Positions 1 to 11,654 of a DNA stretch of 64,000 bases are shown here, one piece after another. Positions within the stretch are counted from its first letter, which is position 1; the number at the start of each line of letters is the position of its first letter. A model generated the notes under the pieces. The model was not told the DNA's origin and ran no database searches. It saw only the letters and a program-made list of their open reading frames with translations. Location: NCBI RefSeq assembly GCF_050908995.1, contig NC_135121.1, positions 2,418,001-2,482,000 on the forward strand, given 5' to 3'. Both the position numbers and the translations under genes were made by a program. The DNA is from Andrena cerasifolii. Taxonomy: Eukaryota > Arthropoda > Insecta > Hymenoptera > Andrenidae.

Positions 1-368
1 TCTCGAGCGCAGAACGGTATAATCCTCATACAAATTCTTGGAGTCCTATAGTTGCTATGACATCAAGAAGAAGCGGAGTAAGTTGTATTTTTCTGTATCT
101 ATCGAGAACTACTTTCTTTTACGTTTTATACTGTGCTGTTGTTGCGTGTATAATTAATTCTTCTTCTGTATTACAGGTTGGTTTAGCTGTAGTAAATGGT
201 TTGCTATACGCCGTCGGTGGATTTGATGGAACTGCCTATTTAAAAACAATCGAGGTTTACGATTCAGAACAAAATCAATGGAAACTGTGTGGCTGTATGA
301 ATTTTAGAAGACTTGGGGGAGGTGTGGGAGTAATGCGGGCCCCACAAACCGAGAATTACATTTGGTAG
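1..368 (+). CDS. dbo: diablo / KLHL20-type kelch protein, last exons (partial)
   Basis: This is the 3' end of a kelch-repeat substrate adaptor for a Cullin-3 ubiquitin ligase. The first exon enters from the left edge and ends at base 77. It reads ...ERYNPHTNSWSPIVAMTSRRSG, starting in frame at base 3. A phase-0 intron (gtaagt at 78 to ttacag at 176) follows. The next exon, 177-368, encodes a complete last kelch blade with VNGLLYAVGGFDGTAYL, then EVYDSEQNQWKLCG and RRLGGGVGVMRAP. It ends ENYIW before TAG at 366-368. This C-terminal sequence is characteristic of the KLHL20/diablo family rather than other kelch proteins (family knowledge). The BTB and BACK domains and earlier blades lie outside the window. 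The intron happens to be open in frame, so a simple ORF reading includes intron residues. Confidence 0.9.
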   Translation, partial: SSAERYNPHTNSWSPIVAMTSRRSGVSCIFLYLSRTTFFYVLYCAVVACIINSSSVLQVGLAVVNGLLYAVGGFDGTAYLKTIEVYDSEQNQWKLCGCMNFRRLGGGVGVMRAPQTENYIW

Positions 369-524
369 CTCAGGCCCCCCTCTTCAGCCCAAATGGCTGA
401 AACTCCATTAACTCCTCTCACACCAATAACTCCTGTTACACCTGTAACTCCCCCTGCTCCTGTATCGATTCCTGTTATAACTAATACCCGAAAACGCTAC
501 CGCCGATCAATGAGCATTATATAA
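369..524 (+). other. In-frame open extension after the diablo stop (possible stop-codon readthrough)
   Basis: Behind the TAG at 366-368 the same frame stays open for 51 codons, to TAA at 522-524. The extension begins LRPPSSAQMAETPLTPLTP, continues as a Thr-Pro rich run and ends with a basic segment RKRYRRSMSII. The base after the stop is C (TAG C), a context known to favour readthrough. The regular Thr-Pro periodicity looks like coding sequence rather than UTR. It could instead be a short downstream ORF starting at the in-frame ATG at 393, or a former coding end cut off by a new stop. Confidence 0.5.
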
Positions 525-531
525 ATAATAT

Positions 532-752
532 AGTATCCTCTCTCGCTATGTGCTCGGGGCTGGCGGCGAGCGCTTAGCGCGTAACGAAGACAATTCCGAG
601 GCGCCTATGGCGCGACTAAGAGAGAGGGGAGGAGAGCGAACCCTCAGCGACATAACGACGGCAGCCGCTTGCCCGAATACTCCGAGAAATAGTGGGGATA
701 GCGACGAGCGTTTAGCGCAGGGGCCAAGGCGAGTCCATAGCGAGATGATACT
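532..752. repeat. MITE-like inverted repeat in the diablo 3' UTR region
   Basis: The ends AGTATCCTCTCTCGCTATG (532) and CATAGCGAGATGATACT (to 752) are imperfect inverted repeats around a GC-rich interior. Two similar internal blocks, GCGGCGAGCGCTTAGCGC and GCGACGAGCGTTTAGCGC, point the same way. A 98-codon open frame here has no recognisable motif and I do not call it a gene. I could not fix a target-site duplication. Confidence 0.4.
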
Positions 753-3497
753 GTATATACATTTGATAAGACTTTGCCTTTCTAAAGATAAAGTCGTTTC
801 TATTAAAAAACTGTTCTACATGTTTTTAACTTATCATTCACTTTAAACATTGGTCATTTTCATTTACATGAGAAACACTTGTGTTGTATTAGAAATAGAT
901 GTATATTTTTCTGTTCATGTAGGAAATTTGTTCTTCGGCAATACTGCGGCAGATTGATCATTTTTTACATCATCTTATTTTGTAAGTTATTTCCCTTATA
1001 TTATTTATATACATATACTTTCATGCATTACAAGATATGAAGTATAGTCGTTTTAGACTTAAGTATTATATCATTGTAATTTTTTGATAAAACAATCGTG
1101 TATATTGTGAACGTTTAAGTAATATATGTATGTTTAAATGAAGAAATAGAAAGGCAAAATCTTTTTCCGAAAATATCCTTAACGTAATGTTCATTTTGAT
1201 GAGGTGCTCACGCTTGAACTTTTCAGTGACTTAGAAAAACAAACTTTTATAGTCTGCATTAACATTAGAAATTCGTTATGGAAGGCTGCCGGCGCGGTCA
1301 CTGATGCAATAATAAAAATTGTACCAAGTAAATTGTTTTTGTTTCAGTAGTATGCTTTTTATATGTATTATATCTATCAGTAAGACTGAACTGAAACCAA
1401 ATGTTACATGAAAATGATAAATGAAACAATTATTTCCGGCTCTGAGCACATTTTTGCTTCAAGACACGATGTATGAAACATTTAACTGATACTATGAGCT
1501 CATTATGCACTAAATGTTGTAACGCTCAAAGTTATGCTACTTAATTGTTTTGCACCATTGCAGAAGGCAAAATTTCATAAACTTATGTTTTGTTAAAAAC
1601 GAAACTGAAGTAGTCTTCTTGTACAAAATGGTGATAGGGATCATTGTCCAACAATTTCATAATGTAACTAGTGTTTGTGATAATAATATAATAAGAGACA
1701 GTGAAGTCGGTTGGGAGTATAAGCAATATTTTACTAAAAAAATATTGTTTCGTGATCAATTACAAAATTGAAAGTTTACGAATCACTCTAGTTGTGTTAC
1801 ATCCATGTGGTTGTTGAAGAAACTAGAAAACGGGGTTGTTGTAAGGATACTCATACCAACGATACGATGTAACTGTATCTAACAGCTTGTTACAAAATAT
1901 CAGTATTAGAAGTTGTATGTTTCTAACATCATACCACGACTTTCATCGTGAAAACAGCCTGTTTTAATTAACAGTGACTGGTGAAAAAAATTTGATTTCC
2001 CCATAAATCAGCGAATTTCTAAAATTGATATATGTAGTGCAAGTCAAACAATTATATTGAGTTTGAGTAATCCGATTAGAGATTTAAAATGGTACAAACT
2101 ATCGTAATTGCTAAACAAAGTTCAAATAAGTGTTCAAATTCAAACTTGATTTACAAGTAGTTACACAATAGATTCAGCATAAAATGTTGCTCCTCTCCAA
2201 ATTTTGAATGTCTACATAGAAGTTTAAGTTTTAACTAAATTGCATTCAGACTCATGGGAGATATATTTTCCGACGAATATATTCTGAGTTATATTCCCTT
2301 CCGTATTAATCTACGACTTTTATTATAAGTCTAATTTCTGACACGTGTTTATTAACATATGTAGTAGAATTTTAATCATGTGGTACGCGAAAAAGTAAAT
2401 TTTTTGATACTTTTAAACATTATAAAACGTAGAAGATTTATTATATTCCAATATATAAACAATTTTCAATTTTATGTAACAGTATTTTTAATAAGATCAA
2501 TTTTCGTATTTTTGTGTTTCATTATTGGGGCAGACAATCAAAATAAAAACGTGGCATACAGAATAATACGTAATTTGTGGTATAGCGGCAAATCAGTTAA
2601 TTGTATTTGCAAAAATAAATTTTTAGAATGCGTAATTTCTGAGATATAAATCTGTTGAAAATTTCGTTTCGCGCTTAGGCTTTCAATTGCGTACTTCATC
2701 AACACATTGTTTGTTGAATGTATTAAGTTGATACACACCACTGAAAATAATAAAATGGCCTAGTCCTTATTGTTAGTGTATTCGACAATTTTAACTTTCT
2801 CGAAATCAAGAATATTTATAAGAAACAATTTTGTATGATATTTTTTATTTATTTTTGCACCAGCAATCGTCTCAGTCACACCATAAATTACATTTCATTC
2901 TGTATACTAATTGTAAGTACAATACAGGCAAAGTCAAATCAGTACATAATATTTTTTCTATCATATTACTTTATTAATATACATAAATGTGTGCAATCGT
3001 GTAATTTTCACGTTCAATGTTTTATAATTTAAACTCCGTTGTGTTTCTGGTTCTTGTCTTCCTTTGCAGCACAAAGGCATGGAATTTGGACACTGTAGTG
3101 ATTAACATACTGTTTATATGAAGAAATATGATAAGATTAAATGACACTGCATTCATTTTCTATCCAGTTATTTACCATACAGTTACAAATAACTTTCCGA
3201 AGGTACATAGGATATTAACTAGATAACATCTTTTAAATTTTCTTTTACTATGTTTTTTTTTCGTTATGTCAGACAACTAAATCTTTCCAATAACGCTTTG
3301 CGTAATTGGAATGCAAAGAAATTTTAAATTGTTCTTTCATTATAATAAAAACACTCTAAACGATTACGAATTGTTTTTTCCAAAATTCGTCTAATTATTG
3401 AAATGAAAAGACATATGTATAATCTTTATAAAATGCCATAACATTTATTTTAAATATTTCTTACATTTATTTTTATATTAATGACTTAGGAGTCTGT
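753..3497. other. AT-rich non-coding stretch
   Basis: I see no gene, RNA gene or clear repeat here. The left part may be the diablo 3' UTR. Short open frames are AT-rich, with no domain signatures and no convincing splice partners. Confidence 0.5.
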
Positions 3498-3501
3498 TTA
3501 A

Positions 3502-3847
3502 CCCCTTGGCCTACCGTTTAAATTCCGACAGCCGGCACTAAATCAGCACCAGCGGTGAGCCAGGCGTCGAGCCATTTCACGGTTCGGCTCAGCGTCCGAA
3601 GTTGTCAATCGCACACGTCTTAGCCCCGTTAGCCAAGTTGCAACAAAGTAAATGCATGTGTATGCGGCCAGGAATAACTGAGATGAAAAAACATCAGCGA
3701 AAAGTTGAGTCGTAGTATCTACTAACCTCGAGCTTGACCTTTAGTGTTTACGTTTCGCCCGATCGACGTACCACGAGTCTCGCTCGTGCTTTCCGTCTGG
3801 CCCAATCGACGTGCCACGAGTCTCACTCCATGTTGTAGGCCAAGGGG
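3502..3847. mobile_element. TTAA-flanked MITE (piggyBac-like)
   Basis: The element starts CCCCTTGGCCTAC and ends with its exact complement GTAGGCCAAGGGG. It is flanked on both sides by TTAA (3498-3501 and 3848-3851), the target duplication of piggyBac-type transposons. At 346 bp with no open frame it is non-autonomous. Two copies of an internal block (roughly TCGACGTACCACGAGTCTC and TCGACGTGCCACGAGTCTC) sit near the right end. Confidence 0.8.
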
Positions 3848-3851
3848 TTAA

Positions 3852-5457
3852 AAAAATACAGTAGAATGCCTCTGTAAATGATTTCTTCTTATTAAATGCT
3901 TTGAATTATATCCATTCAATTGCAATATTCATTCCCTGTTTCTTGAATCTGTCTTAAACACTTCATTCGTTTGTAATAATAAGCCATAATATTCGTTGCA
4001 ACAACAATTATTACAAGAATGATATCAGATCCTCTAATATTTCTAACTATATATTTGCCTGCCTACTAATCTAATTGTGTAGGTACAAGTTTAGAAGAAT
4101 TTAAGTATCATACTTCAGTGTGTGCATTAAATCGATAGCATAAGAAACAATTATTACAGTGTTTCGTAAATTATGCATAGCCAAAAAATGTTAAAATAAA
4201 TGTTATGGAGCAGAGAAACCGAAATATACAATTGGTATAGTTTCGATTATTTCTTAGTACCCGCAATTCTAAATATATGAATATTTACTGATAAAAATTT
4301 GGGTTTACAAATTTGAAATTTTCAAAGTAATTTGTTGCAATTCTGTATATTGCTGATAACCAAAATATTCAAAACCTATCCATTAGTTCACTAAAAACGA
4401 AAGTGAAAGATGCACGTGGGATATAATACTTTCTTTGTACCATAAGCAAAAAATGATACGTACTTTCTTCAATTTCTTGCTATAATTTCTCATGCTTCTC
4501 ATTTTTCATTTTCACGCTTTTTACATTTGTTATGTACATTTAATCACTGTTCTATAATTATTAGTAATTATAACTTTATTGCCTAAAATATTCCTCGAAC
4601 TAGCGTTGACTTATATTGAACGAATATTTACAATCGGACTACTAAGTTTTCGCCTCCTGTCAAAACTCATGTTAGATTCATAGAGTTCAGAAAGATTTTT
4701 TCAAAGGAGTTATAATTAAATACAGTCATGTTAGAAATCTTTGTATCTTTAATATCATATTTCACACTGAAATTCCAAAATCGTGTGCAAGAACCTTAAG
4801 CGAATATTCCATCAAGTATTCCAAGAACGCTATTCTAAATCCATTTTATGCAATTATGCAGTACGACCACGAGTTCCAACTGATGGCTGTTTTACTTCGT
4901 CCGCATTTGTTTTTTCATAATATATTTGATGAAAAGTGGTGTATTAGTAACAATGCAAGTTAAATTTTGTATACATATGTAGCTGCGCATCGCGGCAATG
5001 CGTCGATCCGTCACGCGGTATCGTACCTACTTGGTGGAATATTCGCTTTACACTTCGCGCTCGTCGTTTATGTGTCAGAATTACTCCCTTCGCCGCAAAA
5101 TATTACATAAAAAAGCGCTACTTCCCCGATATATGTACATACATAGGTCTACGAACGGATCCGCTTCGCGGACGCTTAACCGGAAATTACTGTATATACA
5201 GTGGTGGCCATTAAATTTGAACGAAATCTTTTTTGTGTGACCGTCTTCACCTTCCACCTTCATCACCTCGAACTCAATGAATCATAAAACGTTGACAAGG
5301 AAAGTGAAGAGATGTATGTACCTATAAAAATCTAACTTCCCACAATTTTCATCCTATCTTTATGAAAATGGTAGAAATTGATTGATAAGGTTCTCCCGAT
5401 AAAAAGGAGTACAAACACGACATAAATCTAACTATATATTGTTAAGATTATTGATAA
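3852..5457. other. AT-rich non-coding stretch
   Basis: No gene or repeat is recognised. Small overlapping frames near 5.0-5.3 kb occur on both strands and carry no motif. Confidence 0.5.
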
Positions 5458-6018
5458 CTAGCATAAAGTACCCGGCGATGCCCGGGCTTCTCATACGTAT
5501 TTATAGCGGTAGCATTAATACTTTAAAATTAACTGGCGCCTTCAGTAATTATTACGCTGTGCTTACTTACATATACTTTATTACTCATTGCTTACGTTCA
5601 TTATATCTGTACATAATCCAGACTGCGGGCGAGGACCGCGCGATTGTCCTTTATCACGGCGGAGACTTTACGCGTATGTGCAGTTTTGGAGCGCACGCCT
5701 GGAGTGTACGTTTCAAAACTGTGAGAAAAACTAATCGATTCTCGAAATAATCATGAACATACAGACAGAAGAACGTCCGTTTATAACAGTGATAGTTAGT
5801 AGAATTTATGAAAAGAAAAGTGCTGGTAAGAAGCGAGTGGCATAAATTGTAACAATACTGATCGTGGCAACAGTGAAAGCCTCAAAAACATTATTTGGAC
5901 GAGAAGTCAAACTGCAAAGCCTGGTTGTGCGTGAATGTCAACGCTCATAACAGCTAACGATGTGACTGTGTCCGTCAAGGTGTCAAGCATCTCCGCCAGG
6001 CTTGCCAGGAATATGTAT

Positions 6019-6588
6019 GTACACTAGGCGCCAGAGTCGGCTTCCCTTCGGAACTTTGGCAACATTGCATGTCACTAGAACCGCTGACAAGGAAACATCC
6101 CGAATCCGGAAATTCAAAAAATTCTGAAACTTTGTGAATATGTAGGGGATTTCCTGCTGATTAGAACGCAATTTTTGTTTGCCGCCTAAGTTTACTCTAA
6201 GGGGGTGTAATTGACCCCTGAAAATCCGGTTATTTTCCGATTTTGTGTTATTACTCGTGAACTGCGATTTTTTACCAAATGATAGATAGATCTAATTAAA
6301 AGAAGTAATTTTTGTCTTGAAACTTTTTCTCTATCTCTTACAGTTCGCGAGTTATAACACAAAATCAGAAAATAGCCGAATTTTCAGGGGTTAATTACAC
6401 CCCCTTAGAATGAATTTGGGCAGCAAACAAAAATTTAGTTTTGTAATCAGGAGGAACTCCCCTACGTATTCACAAAGTTTCAGAATTTTTTGAATTTCCG
6501 GGTTCGGGATCTTCCCTTGTGAGTAATGCCTAGTGACATGCAACGTTGCCAAATTTCCGAAGGAAAGCCGTTTTGACGCCTAGTGTAC
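6019..6588. repeat. Foldback element with about 245-bp arms
   Basis: The left arm (from GTACACTAGGCG at 6019) and right arm (to CGCCTAGTGTAC at 6588) are inverted copies. They share blocks such as CACAAAGTTTCAGAATTTTT, AGGGGTGTAATT-type motifs and TTTCCGATTTTGTG-type motifs. A spacer of about 85 bp separates them. There is no coding capacity. Confidence 0.75.
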
Positions 6589-6650
6589 GCACCACGAACG
6601 TGGTGGGGAATGGTGGAGGGGGAATCCTCGCATATATAGAGTTATATATA

Positions 6651-7767
6651 CAGGGTCATCCGTTGAAACTGCAACCTACGCGCGCGCGAACAGACGAAAA
6701 TGGCAACACCGCCTCACGGACGCATTACACTACAACCATTCGCCGGCCCGGCGTTCGGAGGGCTGCTAGCGACCCTTAGACAGCAGTGATGTCCAAGTTT
6801 CGAAAGTTTTAGGATGGTCTGTTTCAAATTAACCTCACAAAGACCTATTTGAAATTTCCCGGCCTGAGTTGAAGAATTTGGGGCCTTATTCGTATAACTT
6901 TTGAACTATAAAAGATATCGGAAAGCAATTTGCGCCGAAAAATGAGGAAAAGTTATTCCCTCTTAATGATGGATAATTTAAAATATTTTACGTTTACTTC
7001 ATTTTTCTTTTTTCAATTTTTCAACCATAATTGTTGTGAAAAGCTTATGCAAACCGTTTATTTGATACTGTATTTAATGCTCTTTTTAAAATTCATGGTG
7101 CTGATAAACAATAGGCTAGTTGTTTCTATATCATTACTTTCATAAATTGGGAAATTAAATTTTTATTCAGTTATGTGTTAGTTCTGGAAACCTCAGAATC
7201 TATTGTTCTGGTGTTATTTTTTATAATTTTATCCTTAATGCAGTGCATGCATAGATCGGACGTAACAGGTAACTAACGGGACGTGTCCGATTGTAGCGGT
7301 GAATTGTTTTCTACGATTTTTGTGTCTGAATGTTTTAATCTTTTAGCTACTTAGCGCCACGCCTTTACGAGCTTCCGTTATTGTCATTTTTTGTCAAAAA
7401 TCTCTCCTTACAGGGTTATAGTGCCGCAATCAACTATGTCGTAGCTAAAATTTTATAAATTAAGGCGGGTACGAAACCAGTCGACATTATTTTCAAACCT
7501 CATTACAGTGATCTGGGGTGTGAGTGGTAAACCGATCATAAAAGCTGAGCGCGCGGCTCGCTTACCTGGGCCGGGAATAACCGCTTAGCTCTTTGCGACG
7601 TTAATTTGAAAGAGACCATCCTAAAGTTTTCGAAGCTCGAGCATCACTCCTGTCCAGCCCTCCGAACGCCAGACTGTGCATGGTTGCAGTGGAATACGTC
7701 TGTGAGGCGGTAATTGCCATTTCGTCTGTCGCGCGCGCGTAGGTTGCAGTTTTAACGGATGACCCTG
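6651..7767. mobile_element. TA-flanked element with long terminal inverted repeats (mariner-type MITE)
   Basis: The ends are CAGGGTCATCCGTT and AACGGATGACCCTG. The inverted repeats run on for about 190 bp, including an alternating CGCGCGCG stretch on both sides. TA dinucleotides flank the element at 6649-6650 and 7768-7769. TA plus a CAGGG-type end fits the Tc1/mariner superfamily. The AT-rich interior carries no transposase motif. Confidence 0.75.
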
Positions 7768-8117
7768 TACTTACATACTAATCCAACTCAACCCCCCCCC
7801 CCTGATACCCCCACGCCTCGTGGTCAGTAGTACTGACTCAGTACTCCTGGCAACCGTGATCCCCACCACTTTACAGGGAACCGTACGCGCATCTCTTGCG
7901 CGCACCGTGGTGAACACTACGTAAGATTTATCTACCTCGCTTCACTATTTCGCTTATTACTCAGTCCCATTTAGTAATATCGAGATGATAAGTAGCCTAA
8001 AACCTTCCGAAATGTTGTCTCTACACATCTGAGGAAAGAGCAGGAGAATTGGTTGAGTAGTTTCCGAGTTTACCGCGTACAAACACAATAATACTTTCCG
8101 TTTTATATATGTAGAGA

Positions 8118-10026
8118 TGAAATAGGAGTGTACTCTACTACCGTACAAAGTCCCAAAAATAATCCAATTTGTGTACTATTTGGACTGATTTTCATCACCT
8201 TGCCAATTAATTCATACTATTTTCAGAAAGAAAGATGAAAATTATGGAAAATTAAGTTTTTGTTATTTCCGGGCGCCGCACATTAGGTAGGTACGTCCAT
8301 CTCGCTTACTCTCGATACCTATATCTCTACACTTTTCCTGTCATCTGTCATGAGGCCAATGCTTGGAACAAAAACGCTACTTGCTCGTGTGAATTTGAAT
8401 GCGCGAATCCGACTGATTCAATTGTGACCGGGCATTACTGTACTTGGTTCTCTAATTTTTATAAACTTTATTTGTAAATAAGTAATTACACTGTACATAT
8501 TAAGATCTATCAAAATGTTAATGAGAAAAAAATATATTGTTAAAATATAAGAAATAGGACCAATTGCTATAATCATTCCTTTCTTTAGCAAAAGACTTAC
8601 AGTTTCATTAATGTTATAAATATTCAAATATTATGTGTGTTCCGTTTAACGCGACTACCCTAAGTATTATTGTTTTTAACGATAAAAAAAAAAGTACGAA
8701 AGAAAGTGTTTGTTTCAAAGGTAAAAATGTTATAAGACATGAGACTTTTCAACGAGAAGTTTTTCTGAATTTAAGACCCATTCGGGATTGTATTCAATGT
8801 CAAAATTAAGTCAATTTTTAGATGACCTTGACGATAGACACTGTATGTCAATAATTCGTTTCGAATAATTGTCGTCAAATTAAATCTTCTTAACCCTTTG
8901 ACTGCGAATGCTGTGTATTGTGTCGAATATGCGTGTAAAAGTAGCATCCGATTTACGGACGCCGCATATATAGGGTATTTAACTGCGTATGGGCATGCTT
9001 TCATGGGGTAAATTTCCAAGTTAAAATAAGACTAAAATCGATAATGACGAAATTGCATTTGAGGCTTCCTTTTTGCGTTATTAATTGTTGAAAATTCGCG
9101 TAAGAAGCATCTGGCGCGAGGGACTTAAGGAAACGTCATTTAATTAATACGGTCAGATTTTGATCAAACTGCACACGTGGAAAGCATCGAAAAGTATTAG
9201 ACGCGTATTTTTTTAAGCTGCGAAAATCATGTTTACGAGGTGAAAATGGCCCTCAAAGCTGGGATGGAAAATCTATTTTGATAACTACCTAGGAAACTAA
9301 TGGAGTTAGAAAAGACTGTTAAATACAAAATTTGCTTGTGTTTTTATAAAAATGTTATAAATTTTTTGTAAAATCGAAGATGGCACCAGTATAGTGACCT
9401 CTTTTTCTATAAATATATTTGTAACTATACAATCTTTTTTGTTAAAAGAGTAACCCAGAATAAAGAACTAACCGAATTGGTTTTCTCAATTTTGTTAAAT
9501 TATTTACGAAAGAGAAATGCAAATATTAATTAAATGCAACCGCAGCGTCTCATTAAGTTATGAAACATTGCTCTGTAACGAATGGAAAGACATTTAACAA
9601 TGATTGGAAAAATGATTTTTAACCAATAATGTCATATAAACGGAAATCCAATTTCGAATACTCACAAAGGTATGTGAAATCGAAGCATTGCTTGCTTGCA
9701 GTTCATCGTCATATTAATATTCTAACTTTGATCATATCCTTTTCGAATGTTTAAAGACATCATTTTTACGATTACAAAATAATAATTGATTTTTTTAAAT
9801 AAATAATATTACTCCTATAAATGGTTCCCTTGGATTAAAATTATAAACACGTAATTTCATATGATAACTGCAGGGAAATGTGTTTTCTTCAATTGATCAC
9901 GTATTCTGCAAAACTCGTCTAAATTCAACGATTTTGATTTTACATATTCTCGTAAATATATTCAAAATTAAATTTTCGTTTATATAACATTTTTGGTTTA
10001 AAATGATTTTTCCAATCCTTTTTTAA
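8118..10026. other. Non-coding stretch, nothing recognised
   Basis: No gene is seen. A block starting TTAACCCTTTGACTGCG near 8890 resembles the TTAACCC ends of the TTAA-flanked MITEs in this window, but I found no matching right end. Confidence 0.45.
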
Positions 10027-10235
10027 AGTCGGGAATCCACCGGGAAGCGAAGCTATGCTATGCTATGCTATGCTATGCTATGCTATGCTATGCTATGCTA
10101 TGCTATGTGATGCGATGTCATGCTACGTTTAAAAAAAATTAGCTTCAATATATTCTTATGGAATCGTTTCCACCCAAAAGCTACGTTAAAACATAGCATC
10201 GCATAGCATAGCTTAGCTTCCTGGCGGATTCCCGG
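10027..10235. repeat. Foldback element carrying a CTATG satellite
   Basis: The left end AAGTCGGGAATCCACCGGGA and right end TCCTGGCGGATTCCCGGCTT are inverted copies. Inside the left arm a 5-base unit (CTATG) repeats about 11 times in 10052-10107. The right arm has only a few degenerate copies of its complement (CATAG), so the array expanded in one arm only. Confidence 0.75.
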
Positions 10236-10417
10236 CTTAAACGTCGTTACACGGCACTGTTACATAACTTCATGATGCGCTGCACTGACAACATCCCGTA
10301 GAAAGTATTCTTATCACCTTGGAGAATGTCCGAAGTTTCTGCAAGGAAGTGTGTACATTGGGGTGGCTCTTATTTTCACTTTTGAATTTCCCCCCCCCCC
10401 CCAAGCCTCGAGATCGG

Positions 10418-10621
10418 AAACCCCTGGCGGCGTCAGGGTAGTGCGAGATTTTTACCCACTAAAACTCCACGGCCACCATGAAATGTTTAATAATTTACAT
10501 GTAAATTAATATCTCTATTATTAAGGCTCGGACACCTATTTACTTATTTTCAAGATAGTTCCATCGTGCCAAGGCTCATCAAAATCGATATCTACCACAC
10601 CGTGTCCTCCCCTTGTTAGTA
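10418..10621. repeat. Dispersed repeat also found in the lectin B cassette introns
   Basis: This roughly 200-bp block, from GGATTTTTACCCACTAA-like sequence to GTGTCCTCCCCTTGTTAG, is a diverged copy of 20768-20971 and 33788-33991. In the lectin units it abuts the homologous part of the A and B introns. It is non-coding and lacks a recognised terminal structure. Confidence 0.65.
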
Positions 10622-10649
10622 CGAAATGTTACAAAAAAATCTGTTACCA

Positions 10650-10870
10650 GATCCACATTTGACCCTTTAAGGGTTGATTCGGACAAAATTTAGAAACTGG
10701 TGTTTAGGCATTTGTTTTGTAATGCTAGAACTAAGTATTAATATCGAATTAAAGCGAAAAGATTTTGAGGGATCCGTGAAGACACATTTGACCCCCTTTC
10801 ACCCCCTTGAGGATGGAATTTCCAAAAAATCCTTCATTAGTGAGTGCCTAGGTTATAAAAACAATGTAGG
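10650..10870 (-). repeat. Diverged Helitron internal repeat
   Basis: Read on the minus strand, this block matches the tandem internal repeats of the Helitron at 63167-63959. Shared landmarks are GAAGGATTTTT, a GGGTGAAA-type block, AAATGCCTAAA and AATCAACCCTTAA. No Helitron terminus is visible beside it. Confidence 0.55.
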
Positions 10871-11240
10871 GGAGAGTAGGGTAAAATGGGACTCTTAACT
10901 TTGGAGGGTGATAACATAAAATCGGAAGGAAAAAACGACTCGGGACTTCAACAGGAGTTTTAAGTGGACCTTAGACTACAAGAAAATTAAAGACTTTGTT
11001 AAGAAAAATATTTGGCAACAAAGGAAAATGAGATTTACCGGAGGTATTAAAATCTTCGCGTGGCTTAAGTGGTAGGGTAAAGGAGAACACCCTCTCGAAA
11101 AACATGTAAACGTGCAAAATCTTTATTTTGATCATTTAAAAGGTATTCATCTATGTAAAAAAAAACTATAAATATATGATTTAGGTATAACTATTACAAA
11201 ATATTTTTTCTATGATAAAATATTACACATATATATATGT

Positions 11241-11493
11241 GTCTGGAAGCTAATTCCCCCTTCCCCTCTACCCAAAGGCACACTGAGCGACCATGTCTCT
11301 ATACACGAAAGATAGCGAAATTGACAGGTCGTCGGAGCTATTTTAGCCTTATTATCTTATTTTATGACATACCGCCGGTGTTTTTACATGATTAAGCGAA
11401 TCATTTTTTTTTTTTTGAACCCATATGTCGATTTACTTAATGCATCGAGCTATTTGTCTAAAAGATATAAGATTTATTCTGAATTAATAGTTA
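11241..11493. repeat. Left flank repeat of the lectin array (copy 1)
   Basis: This block starts GTCTGGAAGCTAATTCCCCC and is repeated in the same orientation at 37537-37788, just beyond the right end of the lectin array. In the right copy it is followed almost directly by the poly-C inverted-repeat arm. Here about 1.1 kb, including the ubiquitin-protease fragment, lies between the two blocks. Confidence 0.8.
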
Positions 11494-11654
11494 CAAAAAT
11501 GATACTTTTAGAATTACGAGGTATGACGTCACGTTTTCCTCCTCCACTTGACGCCAGTAGGTGTCGCCTCGAAAGCATAATTTATAAATGTCACTTGGCT
11601 GTCATTCAACCATAACCTGCTAGTTGTTAACATTTTTGAAATGCCACGATGGTA

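Larger units (their letters stand above)
5458..8117 (-). mobile_element. Helitron, minus strand, split by nested insertions
   Basis: The minus-strand 5' terminus TCTCTACATATATAAAA lies at 8117-8101 and matches the start of the Helitron at 63167. Homology to that element continues down to about 7925. The minus-strand 3' terminus lies at 5458-5461: a CCCGGGC...GCCGGG hairpin, a short AT spacer and CTAG, followed by T. Hairpin, CTAG and absence of a target duplication are Helitron hallmarks. A foldback (6019-6588) and a mariner-type MITE (6651-7767) sit between the two ends. That both ends belong to one insertion is inferred from orientation and family. No Rep/helicase coding remains. Confidence 0.6.

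Noticed and set aside
550..846. A 98-codon frame after diablo
   Set aside because: It overlaps an inverted repeat and ends in AT-rich sequence, with no domain or codon pattern.
10052..10107. A CRISPR-like array
   Set aside because: The unit is 5 bases with no spacers. It is a microsatellite in a foldback element of a eukaryotic genome.
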